From Podocnemis expansa (lineage: Eukaryota; Chordata; Testudines; Podocnemididae): a stretch of 64,000 nt of DNA. Every line of letters begins with the position of its first letter. Position 1 is the first letter of the stretch. Where the stretch lies: the NCBI GenBank assembly GCA_007922195.1, contig ML681995.1, forward strand, positions 13,509,879 through 13,573,878, in the 5' to 3' direction. A model generated the notes under the pieces. It did not search any database and was not told the origin of the DNA. It was given only the letters and a program-made list of their open reading frames with translations. The position numbers were made by a program, and so were the translations under genes. Positions 48,258-60,295 of the stretch are shown in pieces.

Positions 48258-48370
48258 CTGTAGTGTGTTGGTCCTAAGATGTGAGAGAGACAAGGTGGAT
48301 GAGGCAATAATTTTTATCAGCCAACTTTTGTGGCTCAGAGTTGAGCACAGAGCTCTGGACAGATATAAAA
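48258..48370. mobile_element. Possible Penelope-like terminal fragment
   Basis: Reads gtgagagagacaaggtggatgagg followed by atcagccaacttttgt and agcacagagctctggac. This is a recurrent sauropsid repeat end that I associate with Penelope-like elements. The assignment is from memory and is weak. Confidence 0.35.
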
Positions 48371-49724
48371 CATACATGGCATGATTCTTGTCTTACATGC
48401 ACTACTGTACATCAGGATTAGCACTGTTGATGTCTAAGGAATTAGATCAGTGTTGGACATGGGAGTGAGGAAAATCAGATTTATTAGTCCAAATTTGGTC
48501 TTCTGTGTTTTGTATATCCAGTTTTTGTGTGAGCAAATAAGGGAGGGGGGAAAAAGGTTAAGTTAGATGTCTAAATATTTGGGGCCTGATTCTCAATTAA
48601 ACAAAGTTCCTTTAAACATCTGAAATTATGGTCCTAAACAGGCATTGGGTATCCAAATGATGTTCCACTGCAGTCTCAAATTGTTGTGGGTTCATAATAA
48701 CATGTCACTCCTTATTGGACCGTGTTCAGTCACATAAATAGTTATTAAATGTGGTGCTGCTCCTAATATTTTCTCATCCATTCTGCCTGTAGATAACTGG
48801 TGCTGTCACAGGAGCCTTGCATTCCATACCTGTGTACAAATCCTTAGATACTTTTCAGTCACAGTTCCAAATATTTTTAGAGCATTTTCCTTAAGTTAAA
48901 CTGTTAGGGCAAGAGGGATTATGGCTTGTTATGTGCAATTAAACATATCTCAATGTAAGTCTTGAAATCAGTTATTTACTGGAATCAAGCATTGGGGCTA
49001 TCTTATTCTTCTGTGCATAAGTATTAAAGGTTGCAATATTAATTGCTGCATCAACCACTTTAAGATTTAATATTCTTTTTGCCCATTCTATAGGCAATGC
49101 ATCTCTTGCATGATTCTCTGTACAGCCTTCACGTTCACAGTTGTCTGAATAAGCAACAATAATGTCTTGAGAAGTGATCCATAAATCATATTCAAATCCG
49201 TGCATCCAAATGATCTTCTTTTTAATCTTTAAGCTATTGCACTGGATGCTTGCTTGTGAAATTCGATTGAAGACATGTTTTTCATCTATATGCTTCCTTC
49301 AAATATACTGTGGTTCACCCAAAAAAACCCTTTTGTGTAATGTATCCAAAGAACCCCCAATCGTAGCACTTGTCAAATGAAATAAGACATGAAGCCATGC
49401 TGCAAATAATACCTTTTTTTTCCCCTCAGAGTACTTAGAAGGAGGAACACTGGATTGGGACTGAGGAGTTCTGAGAGATCCCTCTTGGTTTTGCTGCAGA
49501 CTTTCTGAATAACCTTGGGCAACCAGTTCATTTGTAAGATGGAGTGAATGAATTTCCTATCTCAGAAAAAAGTTATGAGGATAAATCCATTGGAGATGCT
49601 CTGATATTTGAGATATGAGTGCCATGGGAAACGAAACCATTTTACCTACATTGTTTATAAGATTTCTTTAGAGATTTTTTTTTATAGTCCCTGTGGAAGA
49701 AATCTTAAAATCCAAGAATTTTAT
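48371..49724. other. No recognised gene or repeat family
   Basis: Apparently unique AT-rich sequence. No supportable ORF. Confidence 0.4.
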
Positions 49725-49870
49725 GTGAACATAGAACTGCTTATACTGGACCTCAGCACTGGGTTCATCTAATTTGAGTAAATGCAGTGGTCTCCATCTT
49801 CTCTGTCTCAGGAATGGCAGTCATGCTAAATCTTTTAGGCTTCTTCGTGCACATTTCTTGTTAATAACCC
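49725..49870. repeat. Old SINE-like fragment
   Basis: gaacatagaactgcttatactgg followed by gcactgggttcatcta resembles the common sauropsid repeat start 'gaacataagaatggccatactgggtcagacca'. Divergence is high. Confidence 0.4.
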
Positions 49871-49911
49871 CTATCTAGATGATTGTCTGTAGATTGTGTC
49901 TTTGCTTCATA

Positions 49912-50215
49912 GAGTGTGGCTACACAGAAAATAGAAACCCAGAGCAGCGAGTATGAACCCAAGTCTGCAGACCCAGGCTTATGGGGTTGGTGCTATGGTA
50001 CTCAAAATAGCTGTGTAGACCAGTGGTTCTCAACTAGTGTGTCACCGCACAGTGGTAAGTGTGTCACGGAGAGCAGTGAGATGGCTGGATTTGGCCTGGA
50101 GGGAGTGGGCTAGTTTGTTCTGTAGAGTTGCAATATGTTGCTAAGTGTGTCGTGACTCACAAAAGGTTGAGAACCACTGGTGCAGATACTCAGGTCTGTA
50201 GCCTGAGCTACCAGA
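49912..50215. mobile_element. MITE hosting a nested hAT MITE
   Basis: Left end gtgtggctacac. The right part, gcagatactcaggtctgtagcctgagctac, is a diverged inverted counterpart. It is interrupted at 50021-50179 by a hAT MITE. Confidence 0.45.
50021..50179. mobile_element. hAT-like MITE nested in another MITE, 159 bp
   Basis: Ends cagtggttctcaa and ttgagaaccactg are perfect inverted repeats. Flanking 8-bp duplications gtgtagac and gtgcagat differ at two transition sites. Confidence 0.85.
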
Positions 50216-50940
50216 TGAGTTGTCACAATTTTCTGCTTGCTGTATAGACAGATCCCTGGTGTCTCCATTTGCTGGAACTGCTCTTTATTCCTGGTGAAAA
50301 ATCTGAACATTTTCATCTATGGCTGATTCTTTCAGAAACTTGCATTGAAGTCTTGTTAAAGTATCATCTGCTTAGAAATGCTGATGTCATAGGGCACTAG
50401 AACAGCTCTCACAAAAACTGGTGCACATTTTAGAATGACCTTCAATACTTAAGAACCACCAGCTGTGTTGTGAGCAAGGAGAGAACATATTGCTACGTAA
50501 TACACACCTGTACAGACTGTATAAGGACTGAACAGAATGATATTTCATGTGCTTCTTTGAAGACTATAACTACATGTAACATTTCTGCCAGGGACAGCTG
50601 GCTGAGCAAGGGCTGGGTTCTATACCTAGGGGTCTCCCAATAATGTAGCACCATCAACCGGCTCACGCCCCTAGCCAGATTTCCGAGGAATCCTGCACTG
50701 TTCCCTGGGCACCCCAAAGGGGTAAGGCTTCCCCACTTGCAAGCACGAGTGTAGTAAACAGAACTTTTAATAGTAGTTAAACAAAATGTAAAAGGCCACA
50801 TGACAGAGATCAGCACTAATCTAGAAAAATGGGTATAAAGTGAAGTTCCCAACAACCCACATGGCCTAACAGAACATACAAACTTAGTGGCAAAATTGGC
50901 ACTGATGTGGAGAATCAGTGCTAACTAAGCTCCTGCTTAA
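50216..50940. other. Unassigned, possibly part of an old retroelement
   Basis: GC-mixed sequence around 50590-50860. I could not place it in a family. It continues in character on the far side of the hAT element at 50949-52030. Confidence 0.3.
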
Positions 50941-50948
50941 CCCCAGAG

Positions 50949-52030
50949 CAGTGGTTCCCAACCTTTTCTCTGCTGTGGCACACCTTGATACCTTCAAAAT
51001 TTTCAAGGCACACCAACATTAAACTCATGAATATTCAAATTAAGTTAATTTATGAATATTCATGAACCATGGGTCAGTGTTTCAGAAATGCTCCTATGTG
51101 GGGTAGTAGGGGTAGCAGAGCAGGTGACAAAACATGGGAGGTCAGGAGTGTGGGGAGCAGAGCAGGGCAGGGGTGGAAAAGAGGACAAGGGCAGCCATGT
51201 GGGGAACAGTACAAGGGTGGCAAGAGAGGAGAGAAGAGAAGAAGGGAGAAAAAGAGGGGTTTTGTGGAGGGGCAGGGGGAACCTGGGGAGTGGGAGGTAG
51301 GGCATGGGAGCATGGCACAGCACCCACTTCTCCCTTCTCCACAGAGGCTCCCTGCCACCCAGGGCAAACCCTCACCCCACTGCTGTTCCTTCCCCCACCA
51401 GAGGGTCCCGTCCTCCCTTCCCCCAACCCCCTGCTGCCTGTGATGGACCCTCCCATTACTGCAGGGGCCAGAGCTAGGCCTCTAACCCACAGCTACACCC
51501 CCAACGAAACAGCCGCTACACACCCTCTGCTACACATTCATTCCCACCCACCTCTGCTACACAAACACACACCTGCCCCACGCAACCCCGAGCACCCCCC
51601 CCCCAAAGCCCTTACCTGGCTGTTTGCAGGCTGCCTGACACAAGCTGCTCTGCCCTGCAGGGAGAGACTGACACACTCCTGGCCTCCCCCCAGCTCTCTG
51701 CTGGCTGGGCATATGATGGAGCCACTGGAACGCTGCGTTCGGGCTGCTCCTGCTATTTTTAGGGGGACCCCTGGAACTCCATGTTCTGGTGCCTTCCTCT
51801 ATTTTTAGGGGGCCAGAATGCAGCCTGCCTAAAAATAGGGGGCCCCAGATCTGTGTTCTGGCGCCTTCTCCCTTACTTTAATCCCTGCCTTTTCCCAGCC
51901 CTGCACAGCCCACGTGGCTGGGCTGAGCAGGAGGGAACTTTAACTCCAGCTACTTGGGGATGCTCGCGGCACACTTTGAGTGTTGCCACAGCACACCAGT
52001 ATGCCCCGGCACGCTGGTTGGGAACCACTG
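50949..52030. mobile_element. hAT-like element, 1.08 kb, non-autonomous
   Basis: Ends cagtggttcccaacc and ggttgggaaccactg are perfect 15-bp inverted repeats. Flanking 8-bp duplications ccccagag and ccctagag differ by one transition. The first about 110 bases share cacaccttgataccttca, aaggcacacc and catgaatattcatga with the 210-bp copy at 34104. The interior (about 51100-51950) is purine-rich then C-rich on the plus strand, with many overlapping low-complexity ORFs and no transposase motif that I can see. Confidence 0.85.
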
Positions 52031-52084
52031 CCCTAGAGTACATAGGGAGTGTCTTTCACACCAGCTGTCTGCCGACACCATCTA

Positions 52085-52320
52085 CTGGTTACTCACTCCA
52101 TCCCCTAGAACTGTTCCTTGGCTCCACCTGCTGTCCACCGGCTCTGCCCACCAGTCACTCATGCCACCCAGCTTGCTGGTGGCTGCTCTCACTGTCCGCT
52201 GGCTCTGCCCGCTGGCTGCCGGCTCCGCCTTCTGGTCACTCATGCTGTCCAACTCACTGCTGGCTGCTCTCTCCATCAGCTAGTTCCACCTGCTGATCAC
52301 TCCATCTGCTGCTCCTCCTC
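52085..52320. repeat. Degenerate minisatellite
   Basis: Repeated gtcactcatgc, gctggctgctctc and ctggctctgcc phrases. Unit starts near 52088, 52154, 52235 and 52295 give spacings of 66, 81 and 60 bases. Confidence 0.65.
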
Positions 52321-52919
52321 TTCAGTAATTTCAGCTGAGAGAGAGGGAGTTATCTCTCTCTAGTAATCTCAGCTCAGAGAGTTTGCCTTTCTCTAGTCAC
52401 AGCAGCTCTTAAACATCAAGTAGCTACAAACACCTACTGTCCTTAGCATAACAAAGTGGGCCTCAGAGAAGCCCATCCAGATCTATCATTTGACAGGGGG
52501 GCTGGGGTGAGACAGAAATGCCTCCAGCATTTTGCTCCAAAAGTAGCTAATGCAAAACTCCACCCCCCTCTCCCTTTTTTCAGGCTGAAATAGCCAGTGC
52601 CCTGTATTACAAGCCTTTTTTAAACTAAGGGGTTGCTTTTACTCTGTAACTAATCCAGACAGATTTGGAACAAGCAGAGAATAGCATTTCACAATAGACA
52701 GTATTTTATATTTCTCTTCAGTAGAATTACAGATATTGACAGATTTGTGATCAGATTAACCCCAAATACCATTACCCACTATGTCCTGCACCCAGTGTGC
52801 ATATACCTAATTGTGCTTTTTGTGTTCATGCTAATACAGAACCCATGCAGATTAGAAGCCCCCCTTCAGAAGCTGTTAAGGTCAGCTTCTAAGCCTGCCT
52901 TACATATACTTCCTGAGTG
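52321..52919. other. No recognised gene or repeat family
   Basis: Mixed sequence between the minisatellite and a MITE. Nothing supportable. Confidence 0.4.
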
Positions 52920-53444
52920 TGTCTACACTGGAGCCTTAGGTTGACTTAACCTTCCTTAAATCGACTTAAGGAAAGCTCCATCCACATCAGGAATTTATTA
53001 AGTAAACTTAATAAAAGCACCTCTTAAGATTGACTTAAGGCTTAGATGGGGCATAGATGATTAAGTCTCATCTTGACTTAATAGGGTCAACTTAATCATT
53101 TAGTCGATGTAACAGCTGCCAGTGTGGACGTGAGCGGCCTACGGGAGTTTTGAATGTGGACACTCTAAGCCCTAGCCTACGTTTAGGCCTCTTCTTGGTC
53201 GCTGTCAACCGGCATTTGCACAAGTCTTCCTAAGCTGCCAGGATGCGCTGAGGAAATTCCTTGTGGCTGGCTTTCCATTACGTCTTCTGGGGGCCAGGAC
53301 ATCTGGCACCAACTTCTGGGAGTGCAGCACTGAGTTCAGACTCTCTGCTAAGCACTCCTGGAACGCCAGGCTGACAACAGCGATTTTGCTGCCGTCAGTA
53401 AAGACATAGTGTAAATCAACTTAACAGAGCCTCCAGTGTAGACA
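52920..53444. mobile_element. Harbinger-like MITE, 525 bp
   Basis: Ends tgtctacactggag and ctccagtgtagaca are perfect 14-bp inverted repeats. The left half has ttgacttaa words in both orientations. A related copy is at 12950-13505. The target duplication is not clear. Confidence 0.75.
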
Positions 53445-55273
53445 TCCCCACTGGGTTGAAGCCATCTGTCATGATTTGAGGCAGCAGCAGGAGGAAGTAT
53501 TTGTATAAATGGGCATCCAAAGAGTTATTCCAAATCTTGAACAGGAACTCCTGTTTTAGATGTTATCAATTAAGAAGTTTATTTTTGTGTTAGAAAGAAA
53601 TATACATGCCCCCAACGCTTCAGAGTTTCAACATGCCATTGCATGGATAGCTGGTGGATGAAGTTGTGTCTGTCCCAAGGTCACAAGACAAGACTAGGTT
53701 TTTCAAGCACGTATGCAGATTTTGTGCATGCAGACTTGCTAAATTCACAAAGTAGATTTGCAAATTAGGAATGAGATTTTCAGTTTTCTAGGGATTTCCA
53801 GTAGAGCTGTGAAGGAAAACAGTTTTCTCATCTCGTGAACCTTTTGGGTTTTTTAACTTCCTTATTCGGCATTGGGACAAAAGAGACCTTTTATGAAAAC
53901 CTTTTAAAAACAAGAAAGAGACTCATCTGCCACAGAATAGTGAAAAATTTTAAGTAAATTCTCAGCTCTGTGGAATAGCAGTGAGTATGTAGAATTTTAA
54001 TTCAGCTGTGACTTTGCTTAGAACTAAGTTTTTAGGCCCAAACTAGATACAGTTTACAGCTGGTTCTGAACTTATTCAGGGGATGCTGGTTTTGGACTCA
54101 TGTCCATTATAGGAGGAGGAAAAAACAAAACAAAAAAAAGAAAAAACCTCTGACCAAGTTAAAGGTCTGGATTGCAAGTCAGATCTCTCCAGTTGGGAGA
54201 TTTTATAGGCCCATATCTACTCAACACTAGTAGGGATTCTTGGGTGACTTTTCTGTTTTGTTGAGAAAAATATTTTAATATTACTTGTTTTTTATTTTTA
54301 TACTTGTATACTCAAAAGTATCTTCAACAAAATGTTCTATTTTTGTTCAATGCCAGCTGATTTATTTTCCACTGCAATAGGTTGAAAATATAACAAGGAA
54401 TGTTATTTCTAGAGAAATTACAAGTGACTTACTCACAAATGTAATCTAGGAGGTGAATCTGTTGTAAGTTTCTTCCCAAATATTTAGTGGTGGTAACACA
54501 TCTTTCAGCCTCAGTCCTTTAGGTGAAATGAAAGCATCTGTAGCTATTGCAACAAAACACATTCACTTCCAAATTACATATTTTCTTGAGGTTAAAAGTA
54601 TATAGTTTCACAGGGAACACATTGGGACTGATCCTGCTGTGAAACTATTGCTCAGTTATTCTCAGCAGTGGTAAGGTGCCTACAGTTCTTTAACTACAGC
54701 ATAACCCCTGTGAAAGCCAAGACTCTGGTATTGTAGATGACAGCTGATGCTGTGATACTGGCGCATGGCTCAGAATGCTGTAACAGCCGAGGATTTTGTT
54801 CCAGCATGCCCAGTGCCTGCATAGTCCATATGTCAGGAAGTTGGTTAATTATAGTTCACTTACATTATATGGTAAGTGCATATTGTTGACTTGTCTCCTA
54901 TGAATCTTTAATTTAGAAGAGTAGGGTGTTGATCTTTCCTTACCTTCCATCCCAGAATATCAGCCCACATTCTGATGGCTCGGACCCAGCTTGCATTATA
55001 ATAGTTAGGTAAAAAAAGAGACAAAATTAGAGGATGGCTTACAGGGCTAAATTGCACTGATATTGGAGAACATGCTGTGAAAATAAATAGTCTAATAAAT
55101 TCAAAGGCTTACTTTTGTTTGGAGTTTAAGATTTGGAAAGCAAACACTGATTCCCGTTAAAGATGTACGAACAGGACAGGCTGCCAGTCAAATCTGGTAG
55201 AGCTGGAAAGGGAAAAACTAGATCCTTTGACTCAAAATATGAAGCTGTAGCTTGCCTAGCTATCCTGAGAAGT

Positions 55274-55275
<2 letters not shown>
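53445..55275. other. No recognised gene or repeat family
   Basis: AT-rich, apparently unique sequence. An A-rich tract lies at 54119-54146. Confidence 0.4.
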
Positions 55276-55322
<47 letters not shown>

Positions 55323-55332
55323 NNNNNNNNNN

Positions 55333-55392
<60 letters not shown>
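55276..55392. repeat. (GT)n microsatellite with a 10-N assembly gap
   Basis: About 23 GT units, then N10 at 55323-55332, then about 30 more. The gap sits inside the repeat, so the true length is unknown. Confidence 0.95.
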
Positions 55393-55398
<6 letters not shown>

Positions 55399-55442
55399 TT
55401 GAAGGAAAGTCACAAATTCCATAATGGAATGAAAAAACAGAA

Positions 55443-55915
55443 AGAATCATAGCGTTGGAAGGGACCTCATGAGGTCATCTAGTCCAACCCCCTGCCAAAA
55501 AAAGCAGGACCACTCCCACTAAATTATTCCAGCTAGAGTTTTATCCAGCTGGGCCTTAAACATCTTCAAAGATGGAGGTTCTACCACCTCCCTAGGTAGC
55601 CCATTCCAATGCTTTACCACCCTCCTAGTAAGTTTTTTTCCGAATATCCAGCCTCAACCTCCACAGCTGCAACTTGAAACCATTGCTCCTTGTTCTATCC
55701 TCTGTTACTACTGAGAACAGCAGAGCTCCATCCTCCTTGGAGCATCCTTTCAGGTAGTTGAAGATTGCTATCAAATCCCCCCCCAGTCTTCTCTTCTGCA
55801 GGCTTAATAAGCCTAGTTCCTTCAGTCTTTCTTCACAGGGCTTGTGCTCCAGCCCCTTGATCATTTTTGTTGCCCTCCGCTGGATGATTTCTAGTTTGTC
55901 CATGTCCTTTTTGTA
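55443..55915 (-). pseudogene. CR1 LINE, 3' end and last part of ORF2
   Basis: On the minus strand the ORF at 55903-55625 reads [19 protein letters not shown] followed by [20 protein letters not shown] and IFNYLKG, the classical C-terminus of the CR1 ORF2 polyprotein. The 3' untranslated tail runs to the terminal cctcatgaggtcatctagtc / tcatagcgttggaa region at 55446-55490 (plus-strand reading), the hallmark CR1 end. The ORF continues across an about 800-bp insertion into 56715-56925. It is 5'-truncated, as most CR1 copies are. Confidence 0.9.
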
Positions 55916-56714
55916 GTCCTTCCTGTACTGTTGAAAGTCAGTGATATCAGAAATAGAGACTTATGAAACCAAGACTGTAGAGAGAGTTACTTATTGAAGG
56001 AACAGATAACATGCCATGTTAAGCTTCCTCTGAGAATAATGCTGGAATGCACCTCATTTTACTTCTTTGTCATGTGCTATGTCCCATATCTTAGCCACAG
56101 TGAGGTGAAATGGAAGAACATGTGTATAGTTAGATTGACTCATAATGTCTTTTTTATCTTCAAAGGCAACCATATTATTTGCTTTTGTATTCAACAAGAT
56201 ACATGAAATTTTCTTCCATTTTCTCTGACTGTACATTCTTCCCTTCTGCCATTTAAGGGCACCTCATTTCCATATTGGATGCAGATCTGGACTTACTTTT
56301 TTTGTTAGAAAACATCTTCAGTGACAAATTTGTGTCTCTGCCCCTAAATTAAAGTATCATTTCTTTTGAATTGTTCCTGTTTTACAGTGAAAAACCAAAA
56401 ATATTTAAAAAAAAAATGAAGAATTTTGGGGGGAGGGGTGGGAATAAAAATGTTTGATCTGAAAATTTCCATGGAAAATACCTACCATTTTCCAAACAGC
56501 AATCTCTGAAATGTATACTGAGGGATGCCTTCCACCAATTACATTGCCTTATTTTCTCTCAACTATGATAGCTGTACAGCACTCGTATCTTCTTTCTCCT
56601 TTGTTTCTCTTTGCTATATACTGTGTGTCATGTTCTCTTACCCTTTACTCATACATCATATCTTCCAACCCTCTTATCTTTATTGTTCTTTGAATTCACT
56701 CTGTTTTATTGCAA
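55916..56714. other. About 800-bp insertion splitting the CR1 copy
   Basis: Sequence with no CR1 similarity, bounded by tcctttttgta (55905-55915) and tcctctttata (56715-56725), 9 of 11 matching, which may be a target-site duplication. I do not recognise the inserted sequence. Confidence 0.5.
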
Positions 56715-56925
56715 TCCTCTTTATATTGAGTTGCCCAAAACTGATCACAGTTTTCCAAGTGAGGCCTCACCAGTGCTGTGTACAGAGGAATTATTACTTC
56801 TGTAGTCTTACAAGTAATTCCTCTCCACATCCCAGTTTGGTATTTGCCTTTTTCTGTTACAGCCTCTCACTGTGAGCTCATATTTAATCTGTCATCCACT
56901 ATCACTCCCTAAATAAGTCCTGCAG
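56715..56925 (-). pseudogene. CR1 ORF2, upstream part of the same copy
   Basis: Minus-strand reading gives DDRLNMSSQ, then [20 protein letters not shown] and [11 protein letters not shown]. These are the CR1 blocks that directly precede the '..[14 protein letters not shown]' block found at 55915 and below. The two parts therefore belong to one element. One in-frame stop follows NMSSQ. Confidence 0.8.
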
Positions 56926-59900
56926 CACTTCCCCTTTAGTAATAAAAACACAGAAAAATGTTTGAAGAAAAAATAAGTTATCCCCTAGGGTGGCTCTTGG
57001 AGAAAAACAGGGTTTTTTTGGTCCCCCCCCCCATACAGCTGCAGAGACACTGAAACACAGCTGCCACCTATCTCTAGATTTGCCAGCTTTTCATGCCAGC
57101 AGTAAAAACAGATATGGCATTTCCTGTTTAGGTGGATTTTCCCAACCATTTACTCGTTGCAATCCTACATCGGAAATGCCCTATTTACTTTGACTATTGG
57201 GTTGAAGGCTCAAAAATCCTGGTGTGTTTAAGTAGTTCAGAGGTAAATGTTGTGAATGTCTCTCTAGTTGCATGGCACTTTATGAAGACTGGGTGAATGC
57301 TGCTATATATGGGCAAAACCAGAAGGTGACTAAGATCAAGATTTACCACCTTTGGGTGTGAAGTGTTTCCATTCTTTCTATTTAAGATTCCATCCAGATG
57401 TTTCTTTTGTGAGTGGTTTTCTTAGAATTGCTCATCTGGCTTTTCAGCTGAGAGTTTATTTAGAAGAACTTTTTTGATAATACGAGTATGAAAAGCTTGC
57501 CCAGTGTTTAACCTCTGCCTTTACTTTGGCCAGTGAATTGTCCTTCCGAAATATACATCCTCTCCTTTTAATAGTATGTCTGGTTACTCAACCTAATTAG
57601 TCACTCAGAAACTATCAGTCACATGTGAATCTCATGTGAGGGAACTATGATTGCCACACGTGTCTGTTTTGATAGTTCCAGGAATTACAGTACATCAGAT
57701 TTACTGATGGCTGTATGTGCAGATAACAGGTTAGTTTTAATACTCATCCATTCATATTTCTTTACTTACATGAATCAGTTTAACACCATTAAACTGGAAA
57801 TCTGGATTGGTCTCTTTCCCCATATTTAAAAGTACTCCTTGCTGGTTTCTCTCTGTATTATAATGTCTTGTATCCTTTTGGGGGAAAATCAAGTGTCACA
57901 AACTTGTGGTGAATAGTCTTTGTAATTGCCCAAAAAAACAAATGACAGAAACAAATGCAGCAGGAGCTTTAGAACTATTATGCAGTACCCTGTGTGAGTG
58001 TTACATACATTATATGTTGGTTTTATCTGTTCTGATTATTTTAGGAGACTTGGTGTTCCTGAGGCCTAGTCCATGCCAATTTAAGTTAACAAGAATCTTC
58101 TGTTGACTTCCGCTGACTGTTATGAGGAAAGTTGTGAGGCCCACAGCTGATCCAGAGGGTCCTTTATAATTACATCTTAATGAAAACAAACGTATTGTCT
58201 CCTCAACAGTGGATTGGAGTAGTAGAATCTCAAAGCACTAGAGTAGTCTGAATAATGGATTAATTATCTAACACATTTATGCTCCCTTGCCCTACCCAGT
58301 ACAAGCGTCAGAATCTGTGTAAATTACACCCAGGTTCTGTTGTGTCATCCAGAGCAGACATTTCTCTGTCATCAACTAGCTTGTTCCATTTGAAATGTGG
58401 TGGCTCAGAGCCTGAGTACCCCATCTTGTTGCAACTGCTGTGAAATGATACTCATGCTGACAGAGCTCAAAAGGAAGTGCAGATGTTTCAGTTCTTGTTT
58501 TTTCTCTTCTCTTCCCCTCAAACCTTTTAACAGACCAACTTCTGCCTTCAGTGCCTGTCCCTGTCACATCCAGATAAAGAATGATGCCTCTTGTACCTCC
58601 CTGATCAAATGTTGTAAATGATGCATTAATCCACTTCCCATGGCTGTTGTCTCTCACTGGAAGGCTGATCTCTTGATTACAGAAATCCCTTCTGGAAAGT
58701 TCTCTTCCAAAAATAATGCTGAGTTACCTCTTCCCGATGCTTGCTGGCAAAAAGTAGGCGATAAGACCTGGAAAGGGAGTGATTGAAAGAAGCCTTATGG
58801 GGAGCCCAAGGCAGACTGATCAAAGTAGTACTGGAGTTCAAGAACTCTAAGGAGTGGCTACCATCTCCCCCAGTCTTAGTACAGAAATCCATAGTGACCT
58901 AATTTAGTCCCAAGAAACTGCTACAGAATAACTGAGGACTGGCCAGGGTACTAAGGATTAATGTATAATACCTTTTGGCCAAGAGTTCCAAGTGGGAGAG
59001 CTTTGCAGTGAATGCTTTTTTCTATTATGTAGATTGAGAAATGGACACAATAAATGTTCTTCATTGTGAATGGAGAAGTCAAGAATATTAATAAGCTGGC
59101 AATGCACTAGTGACAAAAATTGTTTAAAGCAGCATGCAACTCATAGGGTAGGCCTTTAACAGGAAACTCTGTATCCATAAAATAGGCTGTGGGATCTTGG
59201 ACACAGGTTGAGTCGTGCGTTTACTCAGAACAATCTTATTTGGTTTCTAGTTCATTTTAGGCAGGCATATTGGGATCGTGGGAAATCCAGAACCAGATTG
59301 GACAAGCTGTTCCTTACCATTGTGTCATAGGAGTCCTTTAATGCTCTAGGCTTCAAGCTAACCAAATTCGTTTAGGAAACTGCAAATAAATTGTTTGCCA
59401 GCTTCAAAGGTAAACACAAACTCTCTTAGCATGTCTTACTCTTCAAGCTGAGAACTTGCTCTGCAATAAAGCTGAAAAAAAATTGAGTAAGTTTTTGTTC
59501 CTTTTTCCCAGATTGAGTAAATTTTGCATTCATTAAAAGTCAAGTAAAATACTCATCCCTTTCTTAATAAAGCTAAGGTGGCAGTGGTGGGATTGACTGT
59601 CACAATGACCACTATTTAGAGTTATTTATTTCCTTTAAAGAGTCAGTGGTGGAATCTGTCTCCATCCTCTTACTGAAAATGACTATTCTTGTAGAAATAG
59701 GTTGATCACCACAAGTGTCTGGAAGGAAAATTTCTCTGTGCCTTGTACCACCTTATACAATTGATTATGTGAATCCTGGTTACTCTGGCTTTCTTTGAAG
59801 CATCAGTAATAGTTCCCAAGAGGGGCAGGAACTGGAGTTCAGTGGACCACACAAAAAGTTCCATGTTTTACTTTTACTCTTTGCGTTATCACTTCTCTTC

Positions 59901-60014
59901 CATTTGCAGTTCCAATAGTTGAGGTGTAGAGTAGATTTGTTCGTTCCTTCCTTCCTTTGCTTGTTTCATACAAGACCAAAAGGCTCATTTTCCTTCCCAC
60001 TCTCTCTTCAGGGT
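56926..60014. other. No recognised gene or repeat family
   Basis: Apparently unique AT-rich sequence. Short ORFs without domains. Confidence 0.4.
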
Positions 60015-60295
60015 TGGTTCTTCCATAGAGGCAACCTAGGTGGTCACTGAGGGCACCAAGGGCTGGGCTGGCGCTACTCTGCTCCCCACTGATGTCTGGA
60101 CCCTCACCTGCAGTCCCGCTCCCCAGCTGAGCCTGGAATGCTACCTGCAGCTGGGCCCTGGCGCTGGTACTGCTCCCTGCCCATGGCTGGATCCTGCTGG
60201 CGGCACTGCTCTGCCGGTGGCTGCAGGGGGGTGGGATGCACCAAAATCCCTGCTGCCCAAGGGTGGCAAAAAACCTTGGGCCTGGCCCTGTCTCT
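60015..60295 (-). repeat. GC-rich interspersed repeat
   Basis: A sharply GC-rich block in AT-rich surroundings, ending gcccaagggtggcaaaaaacc then cttgggcctggccctgt. The reverse complement resembles the start of the block at 24190-24560. The family is not identified. It includes an 86-codon ORF that I do not regard as a gene. Confidence 0.35.

Noticed and set aside
50493..50855. 120-codon minus-strand ORF with hydrophobic stretches
   Set aside because: No domain recognised. The neighbourhood looks like degraded repeat sequence.
51134..51808. 224-codon open frame on the plus strand, the longest in the window
   Set aside because: It lies inside the hAT-like element in strongly biased (G/A then C-rich) sequence, overlaps long open frames in several other frames on both strands, and has no domain or coherent composition.
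55126..55450. Thr-His and Cys-Val repeat proteins
   Set aside because: They are translations of the GT microsatellite through an N gap.
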